Positions 35,479 through 44,263 of a stretch of 64,000 bases of DNA are shown piece after piece. The stretch covers positions 1 to 64,000 of the forward strand of contig NZ_BILX01000021.1 in NCBI RefSeq assembly GCF_004000785.1, in the 5' to 3' direction. How positions within the stretch are numbered: position 1 is the stretch's first letter; each line of letters opens with the position of its first letter. Position numbers and translations under genes: made by a program. Under the pieces are notes generated by a model. It was not told where the DNA came from. It searched no databases and saw only the letters and a program-made list of their open reading frames with translations. The stretch comes from Paenibacillus ehimensis NBRC 15659 (GTDB taxonomy: Bacteria; Bacillota; Bacilli; Paenibacillales; NBRC-103111).

Positions 35479-37014
35479 TTATACGAACACCGGCTCTTTG
35501 AACTGGGCCAGCTTCTCGCGCGACTCCTGCTCGACGTCGGCATGCAGGCTGTTGCCGTGGGAATCCATCGTGACGATGGCCGCAAAGCCTTCGGTTTGGA
35601 GATGCCACATCGCTTCCGGAATGCCGAATTCCATGAAGTCGACGCCTTCCACTTTCTTAAAGCATTCCGCATAGTATTGGGCCGCGCCGCCGATGGCGTT
35701 CAAATACACCGCGCCGTGCTCCTGCAGCGCTTTGAGCGTCTTGGCGCCCATGCCGCCTTTGCCGATGACCGCGCGGATGCCGAACTTCTTGATGATGTCG
35801 CCTTGGTAAGGCTCCTCGCGGATACTGGTTGTCGGGCCTGCCGCTTTCACGACCCAGTTTCCTTCCGCATCCTTGGCCATAACCGGCCCGCAGTGATAGA
35901 TGACCGCGCCGTTCAGATCAACCGGAGAATCGTGGTCCATCAAATATTTGTGCAGCGCGTCGCGGCCCGTGTGCATCGGTCCGTTGATGATCACGACGTC
36001 GCCGACGCGGAGCTCGCGGATCTGCTCCTCGGAGATCGGCGTCTGCAGCACGAATTCGCGGCGCTCGCCCGACCCGGACGCGGCAGCCGGCTCGTCCTTC
36101 TGCATCGGCAGCTCTTCGCCCTTGCGGTAAACCCACTTCGTGATTGCGCCCGTTGCCGGATCGAGCAGTACGCCCTGCCGGCGGAACGCCCAGCAGTTGT
36201 ACGCGACGGATACGAAAAAGCTGGCCGGCAGCCGGTTCATGACGCCGACCTTGCAGCCCAGCAGCGTCACTTGACCGCCGAAGCCCATCGTCCCGATGCC
36301 GAGCTTGTTGGCGTTGTCCATAATGTAGTCTTCCAGCTTGCGGAGCTCATCGTTCGGATTGACGTCGTCCGCGGCCCGGAACAGCTGGTGCTTCGCCAGC
36401 TCGTAGCCGGTCGTCCGGTCGCCGCCGATGCCTACGCCGATGAACCCGGCGCTACAGCCTTGGCCTTGCGCTTGATACACCGCGTGCATGATGCATTTGC
36501 GGATGCCGTCGAGGTCGCGGCCCGCTTTGCCGAGGCCTTCGAGCTCGGTCGGCAGGCTGTATTGAATGTTTTTATTTTCACAGCCGCCGCCCTTGAGGAT
36601 CAGCTTCGCTTCGATTTCGTTCCGTTCCCACTGCTCGAAGTGGATGACCGGGGTACCCGGGCCGATGTTGTCCCCGCTGTTCGCGCCGGTCAACGAATCG
36701 ACGGAGTTCGTCCGCAGCTTGCTGTCCTTCGTCGCTTGAGCCACGGCGGCGATAATCTGCTTCTTCATCTCGATCTGGTTCGCGCCGACCGGACAATGAA
36801 CGATAAACGTCGGCATTCCCGTATCCTGACAGATCGGCGACACGTTGCACTCCGCCATCCGAATGTTGTCTGCAATCGTGGACAGCGAAAGCGCGGAGCG
36901 CGTACCCGCATCCTCCCGGGCACGGGCGGCCTGAATCGCTTCCCGGACGTCGGCCGGAAGGTTCGTGGACGTTTCGACGATCAATTGGTAAATGCTCTCT
37001 TGAAAATGCTGCAT
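35479..37014 (-). CDS. Class I (iron-sulfur) fumarate hydratase
   Basis: 511 aa from the ATG at 37014 with AAGGAGT upstream; alpha and beta parts are fused as in FumA/FumB. The three cluster Cys are expected in SPICQDTGMP, GGCENKNI and GQGCSAGF. Beta part about 330-511 contains VIINGPMHTGRDA, VIYHCGPVM and TTSIREEPYQ. It interconverts fumarate and malate in the cytoplasm using an oxygen-sensitive [4Fe-4S] cluster. A tartrate dehydratase function is possible for this family. Probably co-transcribed with the BASS transporter. Confidence 0.92.
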   Translation of the reverse strand: MQHFQESIYQLIVETSTNLPADVREAIQAARAREDAGTRSALSLSTIADNIRMAECNVSPICQDTGMPTFIVHCPVGANQIEMKKQIIAAVAQATKDSKLRTNSVDSLTGANSGDNIGPGTPVIHFEQWERNEIEAKLILKGGGCENKNIQYSLPTELEGLGKAGRDLDGIRKCIMHAVYQAQGQGCSAGFIGVGIGGDRTTGYELAKHQLFRAADDVNPNDELRKLEDYIMDNANKLGIGTMGFGGQVTLLGCKVGVMNRLPASFFVSVAYNCWAFRRQGVLLDPATGAITKWVYRKGEELPMQKDEPAAASGSGERREFVLQTPISEEQIRELRVGDVVIINGPMHTGRDALHKYLMDHDSPVDLNGAVIYHCGPVMAKDAEGNWVVKAAGPTTSIREEPYQGDIIKKFGIRAVIGKGGMGAKTLKALQEHGAVYLNAIGGAAQYYAECFKKVEGVDFMEFGIPEAMWHLQTEGFAAIVTMDSHGNSLHADVEQESREKLAQFKEPVFV

Positions 37015-37355
37015 GATGGCAAAGGACTCCTTTCGTTTTTCGCAAAAACGATACTTGATAACATGGAAACGCATAAATCTATAATAGCATATTCGGACGG
37101 GGACCAACACCGCGTTTTTGCGCCATGCCGAAGGGGAGCAAAGCCCGGTTCCCAAGGATCGGCTTTGCAAAACCGCCGACATGGAAAATCAATAAAATCT
37201 TCATCACTCTGAAAGATTTAGAACGGGCGGCCGGAGGACAAATCGTGTATAATCCAAATGTACAAAGCATCGCCTTGCGCCAAACGATCGAAACGGAAGC
37301 CTTGACCGATGGCACAGGAAGCCGAAGCTGAATTCATAACTTAGGATGATGATGG
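37015..37355. other. Divergent spacer between fumarase and YfbR-like gene
   Basis: 341 bases without a gene. A TATAAT at 37248-37253 on the plus strand is a possible -10 for the YfbR-like gene, but no matching -35 is obvious. A TATTAT on the minus strand near 37080 may serve the fumarase. Nothing else stands out. Confidence 0.35.
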
Positions 37356-37937
37356 ATGGAAAGTCATTTTTTAGCTTATTTGTACCGGCTGCGGTATATC
37401 GAGCGCTGGAGCCTCATGCGGAACGTGCTGAAGGAAAACGTCGCCGAGCACTCTTTTCACGTCTCGATCCTGACTCATGTGCTCTGCACGATTGCCAACG
37501 AGGTGTACGGCAAGCAGGTGCCGACGGACCGGGTCGTGAGCATGGCGCTGTTCCACGACGCGACGGAGGTTTTCACGGGAGACATTCCGACGCCGGTGAA
37601 GCACCATAATCCGAAAATTCTTTCCAACTTCCGCGAGATTGAGCAGCTTGCCGCCGAGCGTCTGCTGGACATGGTCCCGGAACCGCTGCGCAGCGTGTAC
37701 GACCCGCTGATCGTTGCGAAGAAGGATGCCGATCCCGAGCTGAAAAAATACGTCAAGGGCGCGGATCTTCTGGACGCCTACCTCAAATGCGTATCCGAGC
37801 TGTCCGCCGGCAACCGAGAATTCGCTATGGCGAAGAAGCAAATCGAGCAATCGATTGAAGCGATGAACATGCCCGAGCTGGACTATTTTCTGCAGCACTT
37901 GGCCCCGAGCCTGGAGAAGACGCTCGACGAACTATAG
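37356..37937 (+). CDS. HD-domain 5'-deoxynucleotidase (YfbR-like)
   Basis: 193 aa. HD metal ligands: His32 (EHSFH), His67-Asp68 (LFHDATEVFTGDIPTP), and Asp in KGADLLDAY near 136. Length and the motif DATEVFTGD fit YfbR, which removes phosphate from dAMP, dUMP and other 5'-dNMPs. It may trim nucleotide pools. Monocistronic with a strong terminator after it. Confidence 0.9.
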   Translation: MESHFLAYLYRLRYIERWSLMRNVLKENVAEHSFHVSILTHVLCTIANEVYGKQVPTDRVVSMALFHDATEVFTGDIPTPVKHHNPKILSNFREIEQLAAERLLDMVPEPLRSVYDPLIVAKKDADPELKKYVKGADLLDAYLKCVSELSAGNREFAMAKKQIEQSIEAMNMPELDYFLQHLAPSLEKTLDEL

Positions 37938-37945
37938 CCCTAACG

Positions 37946-37985
37946 AAAAAGCAGTCCGACGCGTCCCCCGCGCCAGACTGCTTTT
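37946..37985. terminator. Bidirectional terminator
   Basis: AAAAGCAGTC (37947-37956) pairs with GACTGCTTTT (37976-37985); the loop contains a second small stem GCG/CGC. It separates the convergent YfbR-like and ytaF2 genes. Confidence 0.85.
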
Positions 37986-38068
37986 CTCCTATCTTTCGTT
38001 CCGTTCCTGTCATAACAAGCAGCCGCAGCCCGTAGTATAGTAAAGACAAGTAGCCGGGGGCAGCCCCC

Positions 38069-38704
38069 TCAGTCGAATAGGGAGTTGCATGCGATCAAAA
38101 GCAGGATCACCCCGCTGATCAACGTGCCGAATTGTCCCAAGGTGAAAGACCCGATGCGGATTCCCGCCGCTTTCCGGCCGATCACGACGCCGACCCAGAT
38201 CGTCATGAAGCTTCCTTGCGCGGCCGTCAGCGAGATGGCGAGCGGCGACAGCCCCATCAACCCTGCGCTCAACCCGTTCGTGACGGCATTCGCCGAAAGC
38301 GCGATCCCCAGAACCACGGATTCGCCGATCCCGATGGAGCCGGATCGATCCTTGTCGGCCTTTTCGGGATGCTGCAGGAGGCCCTTTAACGATGCGCTGC
38401 CCGACCGGTCTTCTTTTACCTCGGGAGACGCCGAATGCTTTCGCGGCATCGCCAGCAGCACGATGCGCAGCCCGATGACCGTCAAAATGAAGGCACCGGC
38501 CACAACCGGAAACATTCCCGGAAGGCTCTTCGAAAGCCACTGTCCGAACAAAATCCCCGTTTCGCTGAACAGAAAACAAATCATGGCGATAACCAGATTC
38601 GACAAAACGCCGACGCGGATTCCCCGGATCCCATACGATAGCCCGACACCCAAATTATCCAGACTCGACGAGACGGCAAAGCCTACGATAAGCAGCCATG
38701 TCAT
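38069..38704 (-). CDS. Second YtaF-like membrane protein with an EF-hand loop
   Basis: 211 aa, six membrane helices, same family as the protein at 7293. The first half keeps the acidic motif (SSLDNLGVG, Asp16). In the second half the motif SLDAFGAG is changed to SANAVTNG, so the Asp is replaced by Asn139. Between the halves, residues 117-128 (DKDRSGSIGIGE) again form a perfect EF-hand loop. Loss of one acidic residue in the ion path suggests altered transport or a regulatory role. It diverges from an HTH-DUF1232 gene; their spacer holds a perfect palindrome. Confidence 0.85.
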   Translation of the reverse strand: MTWLLIVGFAVSSSLDNLGVGLSYGIRGIRVGVLSNLVIAMICFLFSETGILFGQWLSKSLPGMFPVVAGAFILTVIGLRIVLLAMPRKHSASPEVKEDRSGSASLKGLLQHPEKADKDRSGSIGIGESVVLGIALSANAVTNGLSAGLMGLSPLAISLTAAQGSFMTIWVGVVIGRKAAGIRIGSFTLGQFGTLISGVILLLIACNSLFD

Positions 38705-38741
38705 GCTGTTTCACTCCTTTTCGCTTTATATTGGCATCATA

Positions 38742-38812
38742 TTGAGAATTCGGCAAAAGCGTGCCTATCCGTCTCAACATTGTTGAGAAATTTTCAATAT
38801 GCTTACTCAACA
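38742..38812. promoter_or_regulatory. Operator region with perfect palindrome and two half-sites
   Basis: TCTCAACATTGTTGAGA at 38772-38788 is a perfect 8-bp inverted repeat around one base. Half-sites TTGAGA (38742-38747) and CTCAACA (38806-38812) flank it. The three lie in the divergent spacer of ytaF2 and the HTH-DUF1232 gene. The HTH protein next to it is the obvious candidate ligand, with autoregulation. Confidence 0.55.
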
Positions 38813-38835
38813 CAAGCCATCAGGAGGAATAACCG

Positions 38836-39498
38836 ATGTCCGATAAGAAAAAAGAACCGGAGCTGGGCGCAACCTTAAAAGCGCTGTTAAAAGGCCGCTC
38901 AATATCCATGCGCAAGCTGAGCCTGCTTACCGGAATCGATACGGCGACGATCTCGCGCATCGCCAACGGCAAGCAGCAGGCGAAGCCCGACCACCTGCAG
39001 CAGTTCGCCGTCCATCTCGGCGTTCCGACGGAGCAGCTGTTTCAAGCGGCCGGATTCGACGTCGGCTCCCGCCAGGAAGAACACCACTCGGATATTTACG
39101 CCTCCGTTGAGAGCATCAAGGATGTCCTTCTCTCGTCCAATCTGTTCGACCGGCAGTTTACCACCGAGCTTGTCGGGAAGGAATTGACTAAATACGAGCA
39201 ATATGCGATGACCGAAGAAGGGCAGCGGATCATCTTTGACGATTTTCGCACGAAGGTGGAAAGCGTCAACGGCGCCGGGCCTTTTATCGACGAGCTGAGG
39301 CAATTGTACGAGCTGTACTGCCGGGACGATACGACGCCGGAGCGGCGCGCGATCGCCGGAAGCGCCCTGCTTTACTTTATTTTATCCGCGGATATTATTC
39401 CCGATTACGTCTTTCCCTTGGGGTATCTGGACGATGCCATCGCCGTACAGATTGTAACCGGCCGGCTGTCCCAAACGGCGGATAAACCGGAACCGTAA
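38836..39498 (+). CDS. XRE HTH-DUF1232 fusion protein
   Basis: 220 aa, ATG behind AGGAGG. Residues about 8-70 form an XRE/Cro HTH (RKLSLLTGIDTATISRIANG). After a helical linker, residues about 165-205 match DUF1232 (YkvA): RAIAGSALLYFILSADIIPDY then GYLDDAIAV, a short amphipathic hairpin found in membrane-associated proteins. The fusion suggests a DNA-binding protein whose output depends on membrane contact or on a partner such as the divergent YtaF2. Function unknown. Confidence 0.8.
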   Translation: MSDKKKEPELGATLKALLKGRSISMRKLSLLTGIDTATISRIANGKQQAKPDHLQQFAVHLGVPTEQLFQAAGFDVGSRQEEHHSDIYASVESIKDVLLSSNLFDRQFTTELVGKELTKYEQYAMTEEGQRIIFDDFRTKVESVNGAGPFIDELRQLYELYCRDDTTPERRAIAGSALLYFILSADIIPDYVFPLGYLDDAIAVQIVTGRLSQTADKPEP

Positions 39499-39521
39499 AG
39501 CCTCCATGGCCGCCTCTTCGA

Positions 39522-42068
39522 TTAATTCATCATGCGCGCCAGCAGGGTCACGAACTCGGCCCGCGTCGCCTGGCTTTCCGGACGGAACGTTCCGTCAGGG
39601 AAGCCCGTAATCCAGCCTTCCGCTTTCAGCTGCTTCAAAATGCCTACTCCCCAATCCGTTTCCTTCACATCGGTAAAAGGCGACAATCCTCTCTGCTTCC
39701 CGCTCATCTTCATGCTTCTCGCCATCATGGCAGCCATTTCCATCCGGGTAAGGTACCGGTCAGGAGCCAACGATCCGTCGGGATAACCGTCGATGATCTC
39801 CGCCTGGGCGGCTTTGGCGATGAACGGGTAAGCCCAATGCTCAGGCCCCAGATCCGTGTAGCGGACTTCTCTTTGCTTCGTCAGCTTCAGCCCGCGAACC
39901 AGCACGGCCGCAGCCTCCGCCCGTGTGATCGGCCGATCCGGCATGAACCGGTAATGCTCGTACCCGTCGATCATGTTCCGCTCGGACGCCTGCTTGATCA
40001 CCGCCTCGGCCCAATGCCCTTTGATATCGGTGTACCCGCCCGCCAACGGCTTAACCTCGGCTTTAAGCTCATAGAAACGGTCATCGAATGCCGCATCCGC
40101 CGTTAAGCGGATATAATAAACGCCCGGCTGCCAAAGCTGGCTGAACAGCGCCTCCGATGCGCCGTCCGGATTCGTGACGGCGTCGACCGGGTTGAGCTTG
40201 CCGTTGTAGGCGGACATCGTCATCCGTATGTTTCGAGGAATCCCGGATAGACGAAGCTCGACCAGGCTTTCCTCCTCGATGTTCAGCGAAAACCAGTTGG
40301 CGCCGCCGATTTTGTCCAGCAGCCCTTGATATTTCGCTCCGGACTGCATGACCGTAGCCGAGTACGGCTTATCGTGCGGACCGTTCGGATCGAGCAGCTT
40401 GGGCTTGTATTGGATCGCAAGCGTGTATTCGCCCGTAATGGGAGGGACATACCCCTCGGCATTGCTGACGCGAATGTAATAATCGCCCGGGTAGACGTCC
40501 GTTTCCGGAAAAGATTCGGGCTCCCCTTCGCCGCCTTCATCGATCGTCGTCCCCTTCTCGCCTCTTTTTTGGACGAACAGCACGGGGTCCATCCGGTTCG
40601 TATCGACGGATAAACGGACGCTCAGCTTGCCCGTTTGCGTAACCGGGAGCATGTACCAGTCCTGATCGTTGTTCCGGTGAAACGTCCCTTTCAATGTCTG
40701 GCTTTGCGCTGGAAGCACGTAGGCTTTGTACTGCTTGCCGTTATCGGCATAGGCATCCTGATAGATTTCAAAGGAGGTCGTGAGCCTGAATTCCAGCTTG
40801 CGCTTGGCGGTGTTTTGAAGCTGCAGCTTCAGGTAGTTTTTTCCTTTCGTCACCGGCATCGTGACCGGACCCGCTGCGCTTAAGGAATAATCTTTAACGG
40901 CTCCTCCGGCATCCGTATGCGTAACGGCTACCTCTCCCTTCGGTTCCATCTCCAGCTCCAGCTTGACGCTTCCGTCGTAAGGCGCCTCGAAGGAAAACCA
41001 GTTCGGATCGCTCCCGTTCTCAAACGACCCGCTGACCGTTTTGCTTACCGAGATGGGGGTAGCCAGCTCCTTCCGGTCATTCCGCTTGTACATATGCTCC
41101 GAATAAGGATCCTTCAGCACGCGGTCGGCGCGCAGCAGGCCGTAGCCGGTCCCGGGACTCCAGCCGGTTCCGCTAAGATCCTCGGCCGTTTGCCGGAGCA
41201 AGCTGCGAATCTGATACGGCTTCATCCAAGGATATTTGGCCCAGGCCAGAGCGCAAACGGCCGCCACCTGAGGCGCCGCCATGGAGGTGCCGTCCTTGTG
41301 TTCGTATCTCCCGCCGATTCCCGTCGTAAAAACGTCCCACGGCGCCACCAGATCAACCTCGGGGCCCCTGTTGGACTGCTTATGCGCCTTCTTGTCCGCC
41401 GTCATTCCGCCGACGGCCAGAACGGTAGGATACGCCGCCGGGTATTTGACGCTGTTCCCTTCGTTGCCGGTGGCGGCGACGAGCAGCACGCCCTTTGCCT
41501 CGGCGTAGCGCACGATTTCGCTCATGTAGTCCGAATACTTGTTTAAGCCGAGCGACAGCACGACGATTTTAGCCCCGTGATCGACGGCATAGCGGATGCC
41601 CTCGCCTAATTTGGCTTCGCTGCCCGTACCGTCGTTCTCCACCGCCTTCACGGGCATCAGCTTGGCCTTCCACAAAATGCCGGCGATTCCTTTATCGTTA
41701 TTGGCCGCAGCGCCGATAATGCCGGCGACATTCGTGCCGTGTCCGTTCTCGTCGCGCGGGGGCTGGCCGGGTTCGATCAAGTTGATTCCCTGAACCAAAT
41801 TCGGCGTCAGATCCGGATGGTTCAAATCGACGCCCGTATCCACGATCGCAATAACGATCGAGTCGTTTCCCGTCGCGACGTCCCAAGCCTCGTTCATATG
41901 AATTTGCTGCAAATAGGCCTGCTTCTCCACCAGCGGGTCGGTGGGGTAAGCCGAGATCTGCACATCCCCCGCTTCCTCGGCCGCTATAGCGGAAGAAAAT
42001 GGAACAAGCGACAATCCTAGAAGCACTAGGCAGAGAATGACGATGATGTTGAATTTTTTATCGGGCAT
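39522..42068 (-). CDS. Cell-wall-bound subtilisin-like serine protease with three SLH repeats
   Basis: 848 aa from the ATG at 42068 (a GTG one codon earlier is possible); translation is probably coupled to pepF, whose stop is six bases upstream. Signal peptide about 1-30 (SAIAA). S8 domain about 60-305: Asp77 (IVDTGVD), His110 (NGHGTNVAG), Asn202 (oxyanion hole, ATGNEGN), Ser262 (DGTSMAAP). Then PPC-like beta domains (about 330-650) and three SLH repeats (about 660-848, DIKGHWAEAVI, DLGPEHWAYPF, DVKETDWGVGI). It should be displayed on the cell surface and degrade proteins there. Confidence 0.93.
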   Translation of the reverse strand: MPDKKFNIIVILCLVLLGLSLVPFSSAIAAEEAGDVQISAYPTDPLVEKQAYLQQIHMNEAWDVATGNDSIVIAIVDTGVDLNHPDLTPNLVQGINLIEPGQPPRDENGHGTNVAGIIGAAANNDKGIAGILWKAKLMPVKAVENDGTGSEAKLGEGIRYAVDHGAKIVVLSLGLNKYSDYMSEIVRYAEAKGVLLVAATGNEGNSVKYPAAYPTVLAVGGMTADKKAHKQSNRGPEVDLVAPWDVFTTGIGGRYEHKDGTSMAAPQVAAVCALAWAKYPWMKPYQIRSLLRQTAEDLSGTGWSPGTGYGLLRADRVLKDPYSEHMYKRNDRKELATPISVSKTVSGSFENGSDPNWFSFEAPYDGSVKLELEMEPKGEVAVTHTDAGGAVKDYSLSAAGPVTMPVTKGKNYLKLQLQNTAKRKLEFRLTTSFEIYQDAYADNGKQYKAYVLPAQSQTLKGTFHRNNDQDWYMLPVTQTGKLSVRLSVDTNRMDPVLFVQKRGEKGTTIDEGGEGEPESFPETDVYPGDYYIRVSNAEGYVPPITGEYTLAIQYKPKLLDPNGPHDKPYSATVMQSGAKYQGLLDKIGGANWFSLNIEEESLVELRLSGIPRNIRMTMSAYNGKLNPVDAVTNPDGASEALFSQLWQPGVYYIRLTADAAFDDRFYELKAEVKPLAGGYTDIKGHWAEAVIKQASERNMIDGYEHYRFMPDRPITRAEAAAVLVRGLKLTKQREVRYTDLGPEHWAYPFIAKAAQAEIIDGYPDGSLAPDRYLTRMEMAAMMARSMKMSGKQRGLSPFTDVKETDWGVGILKQLKAEGWITGFPDGTFRPESQATRAEFVTLLARMMN

Positions 42069-42074
42069 CACTTG

Positions 42075-43874
42075 TCAAAATAGCCGCTCCAGCTCGTCGA
42101 TCAAGGAACCGACATAGGCGACCGCGCTGCGAATCGGCTGCGGCTCGGACATATCGACGCCGGCGAGCTTCATCAGCTCGAGCGGCCGCATCGTGCCTCC
42201 GGCCTTGAGCACGTCAAGCCAGCGGTCTACGGCCGGCTGCCCTTCCTCGCGGATAAGCCCGGCGACGGCTGTCGAGGCCGTTAAGCCCGCGGCATACGTA
42301 TAAGGATACAGCCCCATATAATAATGCGGCTGGCGCATCCAGGTCAGCTCCGCTCCCGCGTCGATGTCGACCGCATCTCCCCAGAACTCCGACAGCACAT
42401 TCCCCTTCAGCTCGCGAAGCGTTTTCGCCGTCAGCGCCTTGCCCGCTTCCGCCGCCTCGTACACCCTGCGCTGCATGTCGCCTTCGAGCAGGTGGGTGAC
42501 GAAATTGTGGTAGTAGGTATTGAGAAGCTGGAGGATCACCCAACGTTTCAGACGCGGATCGTCGGATTGCTCCATCAGATGCCGGGCAAGAAGCAGCTCG
42601 TTCATCGTCGACGGCGCTTCGATAAAATACGTGGACGGCCTGAAGTTCGTATACCTTTGATTGCGCGCAGCCAGCATCAAATGGCCCGCATGCCCCAGCT
42701 CGTGCGCCAGCGTAAAGGCGCTGCGCATGTTGCCCGCCCAGGTGATCAGGATATAGGAATGCGTGCTGTACGGACTCGAGCAGAAGGCTCCGGTCGACTT
42801 GCCGATATTATCGGCATAGTCGATCCAGCGCCCGGTCAGCGCCTGCTCCATGAGCTCCGTATATTCGGGCCCCAGTACCCGCAGCGCGTCCAAGATCGTC
42901 CGTCCCGCCTCTTCGAACGTGACCGTAGGACTGAATTCCGGATCGAGCGGAGCTTTCAAGTCGCAGAACCGGATGCGGTCCAAGCCGAGCACCCGCTGCT
43001 TCAGCCGGGCCAACCGCCGCATGTGCGGGGCCAGCTCCGTACGGATAATATCCAGGATGTTATGATACATCGGAAGCGTGACCTGCTGCGGCTGGAGCAG
43101 CATATGCGTCACGGTTTCGTAGCCGCGCAGCCGGGAGATGACCGTCTGCTTCTTCACTTCGGCTGCATATGCGGCGGCAAACGTATTCTGGTAAGACTCC
43201 AGCGTCCCGGCAAACGATTGGTAAGCGTTCCGGCGCAGCACGGTATCCGGCGACAGTTCATAGTCGGTTTCGTACAGCGCGAACGAAACCGGCCGCGTTA
43301 CGCCCTCGCCGTCCTCTACGGAAGCGAAGGACATATCCGACAGCTTGCTTCGCTGGTAAATCGTATAAGGGGCTCCCAGCACTTCCCCGAGCGACGCCAG
43401 AGCAGCTTCCGTCTCCGCCTGCAGACGATATGGCTTCGTTTCCAGCAGATCCGTCAAGCTTTTGCGATAAGGTTCCAATTTCGGTTCTTCCCCGATGTAA
43501 CGGCCCAGCCATCCGTCCGGCAGCTCCAGCAGCTCCGAGCGAATGAACGAAAGCGCAGCCCCCGCTTGCGCAGCAACATCTCCGACCCGTGCGGAATTCG
43601 CCTGGTACGCCGGATTCGTTCCGTCGCCGGACAGCTGCAAGCGGGCATATGTAGCGGCGCGTAAAAGCCGGATATGCAGCGACTCTTGGGCTTCCAGACA
43701 TTCGAGGAGCCGGCCGGCCCCTTCGTGCAGCTTCCCTTTAAAACGCTCCATGGACGGAAGCGATTCCGCGATGCCGGCCATTTCGGCTTCCCAAGCTTCG
43801 TCTCCTGCATACAAATCGGCCAGATTCCAAGTCGATTGCGGCTCAACCTGATCTCTTCTTTTTCTCTCTTTCAT
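42075..43874 (-). CDS. pepF: Oligoendopeptidase F (M3B metallopeptidase)
   Basis: 599 aa from the ATG at 43874, chosen for the AAAAGGAG nine bases upstream; an ATG at 43913 lacks a site. Zinc motif HELGHAGH (about residue 390) and the third ligand Glu in the following helix (EAPSTMNELL). The whole M3 fold is helical and cytoplasmic. It cuts peptides of about 6-20 residues. It precedes the SLH subtilisin by six bases, so secreted and intracellular peptide breakdown are co-expressed. Confidence 0.93.
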   Translation of the reverse strand: MKERKRRDQVEPQSTWNLADLYAGDEAWEAEMAGIAESLPSMERFKGKLHEGAGRLLECLEAQESLHIRLLRAATYARLQLSGDGTNPAYQANSARVGDVAAQAGAALSFIRSELLELPDGWLGRYIGEEPKLEPYRKSLTDLLETKPYRLQAETEAALASLGEVLGAPYTIYQRSKLSDMSFASVEDGEGVTRPVSFALYETDYELSPDTVLRRNAYQSFAGTLESYQNTFAAAYAAEVKKQTVISRLRGYETVTHMLLQPQQVTLPMYHNILDIIRTELAPHMRRLARLKQRVLGLDRIRFCDLKAPLDPEFSPTVTFEEAGRTILDALRVLGPEYTELMEQALTGRWIDYADNIGKSTGAFCSSPYSTHSYILITWAGNMRSAFTLAHELGHAGHLMLAARNQRYTNFRPSTYFIEAPSTMNELLLARHLMEQSDDPRLKRWVILQLLNTYYHNFVTHLLEGDMQRRVYEAAEAGKALTAKTLRELKGNVLSEFWGDAVDIDAGAELTWMRQPHYYMGLYPYTYAAGLTASTAVAGLIREEGQPAVDRWLDVLKAGGTMRPLELMKLAGVDMSEPQPIRSAVAYVGSLIDELERLF

Positions 43875-43921
43875 TTCCGCATTCTCCTTTTCATTTGAAG
43901 TAGACCGTTCCATCCGTCATA

Positions 43922-44263
43922 ATGAAACTTAATGAAATCATGGATAAGGATGACCGGCTTATGGCATTCGGGATTACAAGAAAAGAGCTCGTTCAGTGGA
44001 AAGAGGCGGTCGCTCGCGGGGAGATCGCTTATTTAACCCATTTTTGGTTCGACCCGCGTTTCCCGCAGTTTCATTCGGTCACCAAGGTCGGATGCTCGGA
44101 TACGAAGCGGCTGGTCGCATGGTGCGAAGCCAACGGACTGAATCCCCGGTATATTCACGACCGCGAGAGCTTCCCGCACTACGACCTAATCGGACCGAAG
44201 CAGTTCGAAATTTTGCAGAAGGCAGGGCTTGACGAGCATATCGAGCGGTTCAAGCTGTGCTGA
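43922..44263 (+). CDS. Conserved hypothetical protein (YneQ-like)
   Basis: 113 aa. Core: MAFGITRKELVQWKEAV, IAYLTHFWFDPRFPQ, VTKVGCSD, HDRESFPHYDLIGP, LDEHIERF. It resembles the small B. subtilis protein YneQ as I remember it; no function is known. Soluble, with a conserved Cys-Ser-Asp turn. It diverges from pepF by 47 bases, and its last 14 bases overlap the end of the convergent LLM oxidoreductase gene. Confidence 0.75.
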   Translation: MKLNEIMDKDDRLMAFGITRKELVQWKEAVARGEIAYLTHFWFDPRFPQFHSVTKVGCSDTKRLVAWCEANGLNPRYIHDRESFPHYDLIGPKQFEILQKAGLDEHIERFKLC

